Assembly: GCA_027491075.1 (NCBI GenBank)
Contig: JAIXWX010000011.1
Coordinates: 23,155 to 87,154, forward strand
DNA: 64,000 nucleotides
Reading direction: 5' to 3'
DNA from: Flavobacteriales bacterium
Lineage (GTDB): Bacteria; Bacteroidota; Bacteroidia; Flavobacteriales_D; Sanyastnellaceae
In this document: positions 18,306-27,965 of the stretch, in pieces
How the letters are laid out: each line of letters begins with the position of its first letter
How positions within the stretch are numbered: the first letter of the stretch is position 1
Notes under the pieces: generated by a model
Told to the model about the DNA's origin: nothing
Databases searched by the model: none
The model's input: only the letters and a program-made list of their open reading frames with translations
Made by a program: the position numbers and the translations under genes

Positions 18306-20762
18306 TTAATCATTAATTGAATCAGTCGGGAGCTTTCCAGATTCATCACCAATACCCTCTGGAGTTTCCTGCGGCGGACCTGTCTGAATCGGTCCACCAT
18401 CACTGTCCCAGTCGAAATCTTCAAGTGATGCGCCCTCATTGATATTCAAGCTCGCCTGGGTTTCTCGAAACCCTTCTGGCATTTTAAAGTCTCCCTTCGA
18501 AATTTTTATATCTGGGTCAGCATATACTTTTTTCATAAAGTATCCATAGATCGGCAGCCCCGTGTTTGCACCTTGACCGAGAGCAGTGCTAGCAAAGCGC
18601 ACCGTCGGGTCCTGTGCTCCTACCCAAACACCGGTCACTAAATCGGGAGTCAATCCCATAAACCATCCGTCGGTGTTATTTTGCGTAGTTCCCGTCTTGC
18701 CCGCGGTTGGATAAGAAATACCGCCGTATGCTTTGCCACCACGAAGTCGCACCCCCGTTCCACTTCCGCAAGATCCATCTACTACCGACTTCATCATACT
18801 GATCATTTGATAAGCCACCGAAGGATCCAACGCTTGATCAATAATTGGATCACTTTCGTAAATCACGCTTCCGTTTTTATCCTCAATTCGTAAGATAAAA
18901 GTTGGTTCAATGTACACGCCATTATTGGCAAAAGTGGATGTCGCACCTACCATTTCATACAACGGCAATTCCGCAACTCCTAAAGACAAGGAAGGCACTC
19001 TCGGCAAGGGTGTTTTTATCCCCATTTTCTTTGCAAGATGTACGACGTTGTCTACTCCATAATCGTTCATTAGTCGCGCACTGACCGTATTGACAGAATT
19101 GGCCAATGCACATTTCATAGAATAATCACCATAACCACCGCCGCTATTATCTGGACACCAATTTCCAATGCAAATGCGAGCTGCACTCACCATATCAGAG
19201 GGTCGCTTGCCCATCCGAAGCGCCGTGGCATATACCAATGGTTTGAATGTTGACCCCACTTGACGACGCGACTGATACACATTATCAAACTTGAAATACT
19301 TGAAATCAATTCCTCCGACCCATGCTTTCACATGACCTGTAGAAGGCTCCACCGCCATCAAACTCGCATGCAGAATTGCCTTATGGTATTTGATGCTATC
19401 CATCGGGCTGAGCAAGGTATCTTTATACCCCTTATGACTATACACCTTCATTTTGACTGGAGTAGACATCACTTGAACGATGGCCTCATCCGATAGCTGC
19501 TCCCATTCTTCTCCGCATCCACCTTTATCCTCGGCACACGTGAAGTAAGATTTCCCATCTCTTCTAATGATACTGATGTAAGACTTAGGACGCTTGCATT
19601 CCGGACATAACTTTCCCGTTAATACCTGATGGCGCTCACTTTCGTCAATGGCTTGTTGCAAAATACGATCGCGATCCTTTGAGGCAATACCATTGTAAAA
19701 CGGATAATTCTCTTTTTTTCTTCGACTCAAGTCTTTTGAGAATGCAGCTTGAAGTTCCTTGCTCAAATGTTCTTCAACAGCCCATTCAGCATGAGACTGC
19801 ATGCGACTATCGATACTTGTATAGACCTTTAAACCATCTTGGTATAAATTGAAAGCAGTGCCGTCGGCCTTTTTACGAATCAGTTGACCATTCTCGTCTT
19901 TTTCTCCTAAGATGTCTTCAATCTTGCTGCGGAGTACCTCTCTGAAATATGGAGCAGGTCCTTCATCATGACTCACTCTCTGGAAGTCGATGCCGCGAGG
20001 CTTTTGTCTGTATGAATTATAATCATCTTCACTAAGAAAGCCGTACTTGGTCATTTGGCTCAACACCACTTCTCTGCGTTTAAGCACCAGCGTGGTATCT
20101 TTTCTCATGGGGTTCCATCTTGATGGATTCTGAAGCATTCCAACAAGCATCGCACTTTGTTCGATATTCAAAGAGTCTGGAATGGTATTGAAATACACTC
20201 GTGCTGCGCTTTTCACCCCAACAGCTTGGTATAGAAAGTCAACTTGATTTAAGTAAAGCGCGATAATTTCATCTTTCGTGTAGGTTCGCTCAATGCGCGC
20301 TGCAATAATCATTTCTCTGATTTTCTGCCACACACGTCGAAATATCGACACATTTTCGTACTCTTTGGTAAATTGTAATTTCGCCAATTGCTGGGTCAGG
20401 GTGGAAGCTCCTCCATCGCTACCCAATTTCAACACTGCTCTCAATAGTCCCTTGAAATCAATACCGCTGTGCTCTCTGAACCTTGCATCCTCCGTTGCAA
20501 TCAACGCATTCACCATGTGCGTAGGGATGTTCTCAAACCGAACGTCCGATCGGTTTTCTTTGTAATACGATCCCAGTACCTTACCATCAGAGGAAATGAT
20601 CTCCGTAGCCAAGTTGATCTTTGGATTTGCTAAAGCCTCTACATTCGGCAAGCCGCTCATGAATGCAGTGAGCATCAACAAGGTTACAAGAATGAGTGGT
20701 GATAATCCTATCCACCAAAGTCTCTTGGCGTAATTGGGTTTGGTTGATTTTTGAGCTGACAT
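18306..20762 (-). CDS. Class A penicillin-binding protein (PBP1A-like) with a Cys-rich insert
   Basis: Bifunctional peptidoglycan synthase of 818 residues, anchored by one N-terminal membrane segment (about 17-38). The GT51 domain (about 60-230) has E91 in ATEDARFREHSG and the GGASTLTQQLAK motif. The transpeptidase domain (about 465-740) has S504 in STFK, SVN at 556-558 and KTGT at 689-692. Between them lies C386-x2-C389, C409 and C416 in a zinc-ribbon-like spacing, unusual for a periplasmic protein. The C-terminal tail (770-818) is acidic and proline-rich. It lies 31 nt after uvrC on the same strand. Confidence 0.93.
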   Translation of the reverse strand: MSAQKSTKPNYAKRLWWIGLSPLILVTLLMLTAFMSGLPNVEALANPKINLATEIISSDGKVLGSYYKENRSDVRFENIPTHMVNALIATEDARFREHSGIDFKGLLRAVLKLGSDGGASTLTQQLAKLQFTKEYENVSIFRRVWQKIREMIIAARIERTYTKDEIIALYLNQVDFLYQAVGVKSAARVYFNTIPDSLNIEQSAMLVGMLQNPSRWNPMRKDTTLVLKRREVVLSQMTKYGFLSEDDYNSYRQKPRGIDFQRVSHDEGPAPYFREVLRSKIEDILGEKDENGQLIRKKADGTAFNLYQDGLKVYTSIDSRMQSHAEWAVEEHLSKELQAAFSKDLSRRKKENYPFYNGIASKDRDRILQQAIDESERHQVLTGKLCPECKRPKSYISIIRRDGKSYFTCAEDKGGCGEEWEQLSDEAIVQVMSTPVKMKVYSHKGYKDTLLSPMDSIKYHKAILHASLMAVEPSTGHVKAWVGGIDFKYFKFDNVYQSRRQVGSTFKPLVYATALRMGKRPSDMVSAARICIGNWCPDNSGGGYGDYSMKCALANSVNTVSARLMNDYGVDNVVHLAKKMGIKTPLPRVPSLSLGVAELPLYEMVGATSTFANNGVYIEPTFILRIEDKNGSVIYESDPIIDQALDPSVAYQMISMMKSVVDGSCGSGTGVRLRGGKAYGGISYPTAGKTGTTQNNTDGWFMGLTPDLVTGVWVGAQDPTVRFASTALGQGANTGLPIYGYFMKKVYADPDIKISKGDFKMPEGFRETQASLNINEGASLEDFDWDSDGGPIQTGPPQETPEGIGDESGKLPTDSIND

Positions 20763-20793
20763 ATTGTGGCGAACGGTTGAGTAGCAAATTTAT

Positions 20794-22617
20794 TCAGACC
20801 TGGTCGCCTTTTTCGATTTCCTTTGAAAAATAATCAAAAACCAATCGTGCAATTTTCTTATTGACCACTCCCTCCAATTCTTCCAGGGTCGCCTCTTTGA
20901 CCTTTTTTACCGTTTTGAAATGAAACAATAGCTGTTGAACGGTTCGAAAACCCACCCCTGGAATCTCAGTAAGTTCACTGCGCAGGGCGTCTTTACTCCT
21001 CCGATCGCGGTGGTGGGAAAGTCCAAATCTGTGGGCCTCATCCCGGAGTTGTTGAATTAACTTGAGCGATTCACTTCGTTTATCTAGATAGATGGGTAAA
21101 CTATCTCCTGGAAAGTATATTTCTTCCAATCTTTTTGCAATGCCAATCACCGCGATTTTACCTCTAAGACCCAGTAATTCCAGACTTTCTAAAGCAGCTC
21201 CCAACTGACCCTTTCCTCCATCAATGATGATCAAGTGAGGAAGTGCTTCCCCCTCATCAAGAAGTCGGCTATAACGGCGGAACACCGCCTCCCTCATTGT
21301 ATCGAAATCATTCGGACCTTCTACACTTTTAACATTAAACTTTCTATAATCATTTTTACTTGGACGGGCATTCTTAAAAACCACACAAGCACTCACCGGA
21401 TGCGTTCCTTGAATATTAGAGTTGTCAAAACATTCAATATGACGGGGAAACTCAGCAAGATGCAAATCGTTCTTCATCGTTTCCAAAATCCGATTGATGT
21501 GTCGGTCTGGATCTACTATCTCTTGTTGCTTCTGCATATCGAGCATGTAGTGTAAACTATTTCTCGCAGAGAGTTCCAACAATTTTTTCTTATCTCCTTT
21601 CTGAGGAACGCCCCATCTTACATTGGGAATTTCTAATTCAATATCAAACGGCACAATCAATTCACGGCTTCGCGATTGAAGTCGCTCTCTTATTTCAATA
21701 ATCGCATATTCCAATAACTCTTGGTCGCTCTCCTCCATCTTTTTCTTCACCTCCGCGGTATAGCCTTGAACAATCACCCCGTTATTTACCTTCATAAAGT
21801 TCACATAGCCAGAATGCGTGTCGGACGCAATGCTGTATACCTCCACATCATGAATCGTTGGACTCACAATGGTACTTCGTGCCTGGAAGTTTTCCAGTGT
21901 TTCAATTTTCTCCTTAAACTGTTGTGCTTCTTCAAAGCGGTACTCCTCCGCACTCTTTGCCATGAGTGCCTTCAACTCTTTTAACGCCTCAGAAAAATCG
22001 CCTTTAATAATTCTTCTGATTTGCTCGACATTGGCCTCGTAATCGTCCAATGCCTGCTTTCCTTCACATGGGCCCTTGCAATTTCCCAAATGATACTCCA
22101 AACATACCTTGAACTTTCCGGCCTGAATATTCGCTGCCGTCAGAGGTAGCGTACAACTTCGAATGGGATAAAGCTTTCGAATCAGATCCAAAACTGTGTG
22201 CATCACCTTTACCGATGCGTATGGTCCGTGGTACTCGCTTCCGTCCTTTATCAGTTGACGTGTGGAAAAAATCCTTGGAAATGGTTCTTTTTTTATAACG
22301 ATGCTTGGATAACTTTTATCGTCCTTCCATACTATGTTATATCGTGGCTTATGCTTTTTGATTAAAGAATTCTCTAACAACAGCGCATCTATCTCGCTCT
22401 CTACGACGATATACTTGATATCCGCAATTTTTCTTACCAAGACAGCCGTCTTGCCATTTTCATATTGCTGTTTGTTAAAATAACTGCTCACACGATTCTT
22501 CAGGCTCTTTGCCTTCCCTACATAAATGATCTGACCAGAGGAATCAAAATACTGATACACTCCGGGCTGATGAGGCAATACCTTCAAAATCGATTCTATG
22601 TGTGAGGACTTCTCCAC
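20794..22617 (-). CDS. uvrC: Excinuclease ABC subunit C
   Basis: Nucleotide-excision repair nuclease that cuts on both sides of a lesion after UvrAB loading. The 607-residue protein has the N-terminal GIY-YIG nuclease (GVYQYF at 19-24 and IYVGKAKSLKNR at 31-42), the UVR region around AEEYRFEEAQQFKEKIE, the C-terminal RNase H-like half with ECFDNSNIQGTHPV and IIDGGKGQL, and a helix-hairpin-helix end (ELTEIPGVG). Length is normal. Gaps to the epimerase gene and to the PBP gene are 16 and 31 nt. Confidence 0.97.
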   Translation of the reverse strand: MEKSSHIESILKVLPHQPGVYQYFDSSGQIIYVGKAKSLKNRVSSYFNKQQYENGKTAVLVRKIADIKYIVVESEIDALLLENSLIKKHKPRYNIVWKDDKSYPSIVIKKEPFPRIFSTRQLIKDGSEYHGPYASVKVMHTVLDLIRKLYPIRSCTLPLTAANIQAGKFKVCLEYHLGNCKGPCEGKQALDDYEANVEQIRRIIKGDFSEALKELKALMAKSAEEYRFEEAQQFKEKIETLENFQARSTIVSPTIHDVEVYSIASDTHSGYVNFMKVNNGVIVQGYTAEVKKKMEESDQELLEYAIIEIRERLQSRSRELIVPFDIELEIPNVRWGVPQKGDKKKLLELSARNSLHYMLDMQKQQEIVDPDRHINRILETMKNDLHLAEFPRHIECFDNSNIQGTHPVSACVVFKNARPSKNDYRKFNVKSVEGPNDFDTMREAVFRRYSRLLDEGEALPHLIIIDGGKGQLGAALESLELLGLRGKIAVIGIAKRLEEIYFPGDSLPIYLDKRSESLKLIQQLRDEAHRFGLSHHRDRRSKDALRSELTEIPGVGFRTVQQLLFHFKTVKKVKEATLEELEGVVNKKIARLVFDYFSKEIEKGDQV

Positions 22618-22633
22618 CTACCCCCAAAAAAAA

Positions 22634-23647
22634 TTATTGAATCTTTGCGCGGCCGCTTTTAAAAAATGCTGCACCGTCGCGAATGGATTGTTCTACGCTA
22701 CTAAACTGCATGCCCAAATCATTTACAATTTTATCAGAAGAATAATAAAATCGAACCGAGGCATTCTTCACTGATTCCCTAGTAACGAGTGCTTTGTTAC
22801 CAAAAAACAACTGCTTCATCCACTCCCAAATTCGCGCTGCTTCAAGCATCCATTGTTTTGCTTCTCTATACGGAGCTGGCTTATCCAAGGCCAAACTTAT
22901 TGAGCTGAATAAATCCTTCATCGACATATTTTCCGCAACTGCAATATACCTTTCACCGCATACTCCTCTTTCGCGGAGTATCACCGCTGCGTGAGCAACA
23001 TCTTGCACACCCACAACTCCTGTTCCACCAGGGGGGTAAAAAGAAAACCCTTCGTTGAGTTTGCTAAAAAGACTCGAGCTACTTCTTGTAAAATCTCCCG
23101 GCCCCACTATCAATCCTGGATTTAAGACTACAGCATCCAAACCCTCAACAATGGCGCGATGCACTTCCATCTCTGCTAAATGTTTGGTAATACCGTAATG
23201 TGTATTTACTGGATCGTCTGCCCATTCACCTCTTTCATCAATAGGTTCAGCAGCATTCTTCCTTCGTAGTGCTGCAATAGAGCTAACATGTACGAATCTC
23301 TTAACAGACAATTCCAATGCAACGTTCAAAACATTTGCCGTTCCTTCAACATTGATCTTATACATCCCATTGCGGTCACTTTGGTGATAAGAAACAATCG
23401 CTGCACAATGATAAACCGCTGTTACACCCTGCATTGCATCCAGCAATGAATCAACATCCAATACATCGCCCCTGTGCCATTCTATGCGATCATAGGCTGA
23501 TGCTTTGCCATAGAAAGAAAATAGACTTTTCACCCACGCTTGCCCCTCTGAGGTTCTATAAAATGCTCGCACTGGCTTGTTTCCATCCAATAACTCGAGC
23601 ATAATGTGCGCTCCTAAAAATCCTGTTGCTCCGGTGATAAAATTCAT
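22634..23647 (-). CDS. NAD-dependent epimerase/dehydratase family protein
   Basis: Extended short-chain dehydrogenase of 337 residues. The Rossmann motif GATGFLGAH is at the very start (6-14). The catalytic tyrosine and lysine are in THYGITKHLAE and the serine in HVSSIAALRR. The overall pattern resembles dihydroflavonol-reductase or 3-beta-HSD-like members, so the substrate cannot be named. The gene overlaps the DUF4296 gene by 4 nt and precedes uvrC by 16 nt. The same neighbourhood with pyrC is common in Flavobacteriia. Confidence 0.88.
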   Translation of the reverse strand: MNFITGATGFLGAHIMLELLDGNKPVRAFYRTSEGQAWVKSLFSFYGKASAYDRIEWHRGDVLDVDSLLDAMQGVTAVYHCAAIVSYHQSDRNGMYKINVEGTANVLNVALELSVKRFVHVSSIAALRRKNAAEPIDERGEWADDPVNTHYGITKHLAEMEVHRAIVEGLDAVVLNPGLIVGPGDFTRSSSSLFSKLNEGFSFYPPGGTGVVGVQDVAHAAVILRERGVCGERYIAVAENMSMKDLFSSISLALDKPAPYREAKQWMLEAARIWEWMKQLFFGNKALVTRESVKNASVRFYYSSDKIVNDLGMQFSSVEQSIRDGAAFFKSGRAKIQ

Positions 23648-23997
23648 TTCTGTAAATTCTCAGAGGTTTCTTCACTCATTCGCTGCAAGCGTTGTAAGAC
23701 GCTATCCTCGGCTTCCTCCATGAGTTTGGGTTCGAGTTGATACATGACAAATGCATCTTCGAATTGTTTTCTAGAAATCTGATGTTTTTGAAAAACTTGG
23801 GCATAATACTCTTGCAATGCCCCTGCGCTGGAATCGATGCTCTGATACTTTACCGTATAAGCACCTTCCAATAGTCGAACATCGGTCAATACCTCAATAA
23901 ATTTATCCTTTGGCATCGCCTCCAATGCCTTGCTACTCTTTGATTCATTGCAAGAAAATAGCACTGCAAGAATCCCTATTAGCACAATTATTCTCAT
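23644..23997 (-). CDS. DUF4296 lipoprotein
   Basis: A 117-residue predicted lipoprotein of the Bacteroidota DUF4296 family. A short signal (RIIVLIGILAVLF) ends at a lipobox cysteine near residue 16 in FSCNES. The body has the family pattern MPKDKFIEVLTDVRLLEGAYTV and SRKQFEDAFVMYQLEP. The function is unknown. It overlaps both neighbours by 4 nt (ATGA-type), so it is translated together with pyrC and the epimerase. Confidence 0.85.
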   Translation of the reverse strand: MRIIVLIGILAVLFSCNESKSSKALEAMPKDKFIEVLTDVRLLEGAYTVKYQSIDSSAGALQEYYAQVFQKHQISRKQFEDAFVMYQLEPKLMEEAEDSVLQRLQRMSEETSENLQK

Positions 23998-25334
23998 CGA
24001 TTAAAATTCAATCTCATTCCTTTTACACTTTCGTCAAACTTACCCTGATCATACACTAAACGCCCGTTTACAAAAGTTTTCTCCACAGAGGAATGAAATG
24101 TAGTGCCTTCAAAGGGCGACCAACCGCACTTATATAGAAGATTCTCTTTTGAAACAGTCCAAGGCTTATTTAAGTCAACTAAAACAAGATCTGCATAATA
24201 CCCTTCGCGAATAAATCCACGACGATCAATTTCAAACATGTCAGCCACGTTATGCGCCATTTTTTGCACCACTTTCTCAATGGATATTTTTCCTCTTCTC
24301 GAAAGTTCTAACATCGCTACCAAAGCATGCTGAACCAGCGGACCTCCAGAAGGAGCTTTGAAATAAGATTGTGACTTTTCCTCCAACGTGTGCGGTGCAT
24401 GATCGGTAGCTATGACATCAATTTTATCATCCACAACTGCTTGCAGAATGGCATCGCGGTCAGCAGCCGTTTTAACAGCGGGATTCCATTTGATGAAAGA
24501 TCCTTTCGTGTCATAGTCTTCTTGAGCAAACCACAAATGATGAACACAAGCCTCTGAAGTAATGTGTTTCTCTTTCATTGGAATATCGTTGCGGAATAAT
24601 TCCAATTCCTTCGCTGTGCTAATGTGCAAAATATGCAATCGCGTATTGTACTTCTTAGCCAGACTGCAAGCAAAAGCACTTGACTTATAACATGCCTCCT
24701 CGCTGCGAATGAGCGGATGATACTTCATTGGCAAGTCCTCACCAAACTTCTGACGGTACTCTGCAGCAGTTTTTTTAATCATGGGATCATCCTCACAATG
24801 TGTGGTAATGATTGTTTTTACCTTGGAAAAAACGGCATCGAGAGCATCAGGATCATCCACCAACATATCGCCCGTCGAACTGCCCATGAATATTTTCACG
24901 CCACAATGTATCTTTGGATCTACCCTTAAAAGCTCGTTGATATTCGTATTGGTCGTTCCCATGTAAAAGGAATAATTCGCCAAACTCACCTCAGACGCAC
25001 GGGTATATTTTTCCTCAAGTAATTCCAGTGTTACTGCGGAGGGAACCGTATTTGGCATTTCCATAAATGAAGTAATTCCCCCAGCTACAGCAGCTTTTGG
25101 CTCAGTGTATAGATCTCCTTTTTGGGTTAGACCTGGCTCGCGAAAATGCACTTGATCGTCAATGCATCCAGGAAGTAAATGTTTTCCTGTACCATCAATG
25201 ACTTGAACCGATCCCTCTGTAGAAATACTGAAAGGCTCACGAATGGCTTCAATCTGCTCATTATGGATAAGTACGTCTGCTAATCTGGACTCACCCTCAT
25301 TCACCAGTGTAATATTTTGTAAAAGATATTTCAT
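23994..25334 (-). CDS. pyrC: Dihydroorotase
   Basis: Third step of pyrimidine synthesis, closing carbamoyl-aspartate to dihydroorotate in the cytoplasm. The 446-residue amidohydrolase is of the long class-I type. The metal motif reads DDQVHFREPG (residues 59-68), with Q61 where most family members have the first histidine of HxH; this change is typical of the Bacteroidota group. Other motifs are MEMPNT, ITTHCED, HILHIST and IATDHAPHT. It overlaps the DUF4296 gene by 4 nt. Confidence 0.92.
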   Translation of the reverse strand: MKYLLQNITLVNEGESRLADVLIHNEQIEAIREPFSISTEGSVQVIDGTGKHLLPGCIDDQVHFREPGLTQKGDLYTEPKAAVAGGITSFMEMPNTVPSAVTLELLEEKYTRASEVSLANYSFYMGTTNTNINELLRVDPKIHCGVKIFMGSSTGDMLVDDPDALDAVFSKVKTIITTHCEDDPMIKKTAAEYRQKFGEDLPMKYHPLIRSEEACYKSSAFACSLAKKYNTRLHILHISTAKELELFRNDIPMKEKHITSEACVHHLWFAQEDYDTKGSFIKWNPAVKTAADRDAILQAVVDDKIDVIATDHAPHTLEEKSQSYFKAPSGGPLVQHALVAMLELSRRGKISIEKVVQKMAHNVADMFEIDRRGFIREGYYADLVLVDLNKPWTVSKENLLYKCGWSPFEGTTFHSSVEKTFVNGRLVYDQGKFDESVKGMRLNFNR

Positions 25335-25344
25335 TTTAAACCCG

Positions 25345-26109
25345 TTAAATTCCGTAATTAATATCTATCGCCCCCCCTTGCTTGTATGCTAAATAAATCA
25401 ATATAGCTACAACTACAATGATCGAAATCATAAGATAGTTGAGTACCCAAGCGATCATTGGATACAAAACATTCTTCCAACTTGATTTAAAGTTCACTAA
25501 CTGAGAAAACACCACTGCTGAATATCCAAAGGAAATGGCAGCAGACAATAACGAACCGAACAACTGAAGTTTTGCGCCTCCAACTGTAGTAGTGATCAAA
25601 GAAATTAAAGAGAGCCAATTGAGATGTCCTAAGGTGAAACACAATACCGTGAAAATCTCTATGTAGTTCAAAAACTTTCTTATAAAAATCCAACTAATCA
25701 GAGCTTGCAGTGGAAGCAGGGCAAGGTTTATAGCATTAAAAAACTTCCCTTGGTATTTCTGATATTGTTGAAGTAAAGCCTGGGTAGCTTCGTCCCTCGC
25801 AAAAGCAGAATCTACTCCAACATTGGAATAGATAAGCCCTGCAATGGTTCCTGTAATGAGCAGATACATCAGTGGTCTAAAATGATTGACTCTCTTACCA
25901 TTCAGAAATTCGCGAATGGTGCTAGCAGGCCGAACCGACAATTCTTTAATGGTAAAAAAGATTCCTTTGTCGAGATGCAAAATGGAATGCGGTAAATCAT
26001 GCCAGAGATAATGCCAATCCAAGCGGTGTATATCCGCCTTTTGCCCACATGAAGAACAGTACTTGCCTTCTAATGTGGTATTGCAATTCAAACAATGATT
26101 TTCTTTCAT
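25345..26109 (-). CDS. DUF3667-family membrane protein with N-terminal zinc ribbon
   Basis: A 254-residue protein of unknown function. The N-terminus carries a four-cysteine ribbon (C6, C9, C18, C21; CLNCN then YCSSCGQK). It is followed by the family block HYLWHDLPHSILHLDKGI and TIREFLNGKRVNHFRPL, and then four or five hydrophobic segments (about 87-105, 130-150, 150-205 and 215-240). The ribbon should face the cytoplasm. It sits between the glycosyltransferase and pyrC genes with gaps of 13 and 10 nt. Confidence 0.82.
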   Translation of the reverse strand: MKENHCLNCNTTLEGKYCSSCGQKADIHRLDWHYLWHDLPHSILHLDKGIFFTIKELSVRPASTIREFLNGKRVNHFRPLMYLLITGTIAGLIYSNVGVDSAFARDEATQALLQQYQKYQGKFFNAINLALLPLQALISWIFIRKFLNYIEIFTVLCFTLGHLNWLSLISLITTTVGGAKLQLFGSLLSAAISFGYSAVVFSQLVNFKSSWKNVLYPMIAWVLNYLMISIIVVVAILIYLAYKQGGAIDINYGI

Positions 26110-26122
26110 AGAAGTTTTCTTG

Positions 26123-26836
26123 TTAGATGTCTCTGCTAAACCGCATTTTCAACACCCCCAAAAAAGCTTCTTTAAAAATGTTCATACTCATCTTGCTCAC
26201 TCCATAGAGTCTATCAGCAAAGCGAATGGGAACCTCTACAATTTTAAACCCTGCTTTCTTGGATTTGTATTTCATCTCAATTTGGAAGGCATAACCAATA
26301 AATTTAATGCCATCTAAATTCAATTTTTCTAATACTCTTCTCCTATAGCAAACGAAACCAGCTGTAGCGTCTTTCACACCTAAACCCAAAACGAGACTAA
26401 CATATATGCCAGCACCTCTGGATATCAATAGCCGATGAAACGGCCAATTATCGACGGAACCTCCCTTCACATATCTTGAACCAACTGCCACATCGCCCTT
26501 ATTGGTGCATGCTTCGTGCAATTCGACAAGTTTCTCAGGTGGGTGTGAAAAATCACAATCCATTTCGAAGATATACTCATAACTTCCTTGAAGTGCCCAT
26601 TTGAAGCCAGCTATGTAAGCAGTTCCTAATCCTAATTTTCCTTTTCTCTCTAGAATAAAAAGTCGGCCCTTAAACTCCTCCATCAACTCCTTCACCTTGT
26701 TCGCTGTACCGTCCGGACTACCGTCGTCTACAATCAATAAATGAAAGGGGAGCGCCAATGAGAACACTTTACGAATCATCGGTTCGATGTTCTCGATTTC
26801 ATTGTAGGTCGGTATAATTACCAGAGAGTCGCTCAC
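26123..26836 (-). CDS. Polyprenol-phosphate mannose synthase-like glycosyltransferase (GT2)
   Basis: Cytoplasmic-face GT2 enzyme of 237 residues, predicted to move a hexose from a nucleotide sugar to a polyprenyl phosphate. The N-terminus has IIPTYNEIENIEPMI, the nucleotide-binding VDDGSPDGT, and the metal motif EMDCDFSHPPE. The closest named family is dolichol-phosphate mannose synthase (DPM1), lacking C-terminal membrane segments. Its product could supply GT-C enzymes such as the GT39-GDPD fusion at 7.3-9.5 kb (inference). It lies 69 nt downstream of fbp. Confidence 0.92.
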   Translation of the reverse strand: MSDSLVIIPTYNEIENIEPMIRKVFSLALPFHLLIVDDGSPDGTANKVKELMEEFKGRLFILERKGKLGLGTAYIAGFKWALQGSYEYIFEMDCDFSHPPEKLVELHEACTNKGDVAVGSRYVKGGSVDNWPFHRLLISRGAGIYVSLVLGLGVKDATAGFVCYRRRVLEKLNLDGIKFIGYAFQIEMKYKSKKAGFKIVEVPIRFADRLYGVSKMSMNIFKEAFLGVLKMRFSRDI

Positions 26837-26905
26837 AAAAGGGATTTATTGGTCCAAAGATAGCATTTTGCCCTTTAGAACCTAGGTGTGTAAATCAAAG
26901 CCTGG

Positions 26906-27913
26906 TCAAATATTCTCTGCAGCAATCAACTCCAACACTTTACCCACCATGTTTTTACTTCCAATAATAAGCGGAGTGCGTTGATGCAAATCTTTCGGTT
27001 TAATATCCATGATGCGTTGTTGACCATCTGTAGCAGAGCCTCCGGCTTGTTCAACAATAAATGCCAATGGATTTGCTTCGTACATCAATCGCAGCTTTCC
27101 TTGGGGAGAGGATTTTGTACCGGGATATAAATAAATTCCTCCTTTGATGAGATTGCGATGAAAATCCGCCACCAACGACCCGATGTATCTCCCACTATAA
27201 GGGCGACCACTCTTTTTATCTGTTTGCTTACACCAATCAATGTACTCGCGAACACCGCTGCTGCATGCGTATAAATTTCCTTCATTGACAGAGAATATTT
27301 TTCCATCCGCTGGAATTTGCATATTCTCATGCGACAAGCAAAACTCACCTATGCTTGGCTCAAGGGTAAAACCATTAACGCCGTGACCTGTCGTATAAAC
27401 CAACATCGTTGAAGAACCATAGATGACGTATCCGGCAGCTACTTGCTCGGCTCCTGATTGTAAAAAATCATTCACATTGGCCAAATCTCCAATACTCGAC
27501 TTTCTTCGAAAAATAGAAAAAATAGTACCTATTGAAACATTGACATCAATATTGGAGCTACCATCCAATGGATCGAAGAGTATAACATACTTCGACTTTC
27601 TATGCACCTCAGAGTCGAAAGCAAAATAGCGATCGTTCTCCTCGCTTCCAATGCCACAAACCTGCCCGCCCCATTTGATGGCGTTGATGAGTGCATTGTC
27701 TGCGAAGACATCTAACTTCATTTGCGTCTCCCCTTGGATGTTTGTTGTGCCCACCGCACCGAGAATGTCTTGCAGCCCTGCCTTATTGACCTTGTGATTG
27801 ATGATCTTTGATGCAATACCGATATCGGCCAGCAGTCTCGATAAATCTCCAGAAGCGTAGGGGAAATCCGCCTGACGCTCCATAATAAACTCACTGAGTG
27901 TTACAATACTCAT
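26906..27913 (-). CDS. fbp: Fructose-1,6-bisphosphatase, class 1
   Basis: Gluconeogenic enzyme that hydrolyses fructose-1,6-bisphosphate to fructose-6-phosphate. The 335-residue protein has the metal and substrate motif [13 protein letters not shown], the phosphate-site [18 protein letters not shown] and the C-terminal [21 protein letters not shown]. Length is normal for class I. It lies 52 nt downstream of leuS and 69 nt upstream of the GT2 gene, so it may have its own promoter within the run. Confidence 0.96.
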   Translation of the reverse strand: MSIVTLSEFIMERQADFPYASGDLSRLLADIGIASKIINHKVNKAGLQDILGAVGTTNIQGETQMKLDVFADNALINAIKWGGQVCGIGSEENDRYFAFDSEVHRKSKYVILFDPLDGSSNIDVNVSIGTIFSIFRRKSSIGDLANVNDFLQSGAEQVAAGYVIYGSSTMLVYTTGHGVNGFTLEPSIGEFCLSHENMQIPADGKIFSVNEGNLYACSSGVREYIDWCKQTDKKSGRPYSGRYIGSLVADFHRNLIKGGIYLYPGTKSSPQGKLRLMYEANPLAFIVEQAGGSATDGQQRIMDIKPKDLHQRTPLIIGSKNMVGKVLELIAAENI

Positions 27914-27965
27914 TTTAGGATGTATTTGCGCAATGGAATCATTGTCACATTGCTGTTTAAAAACA

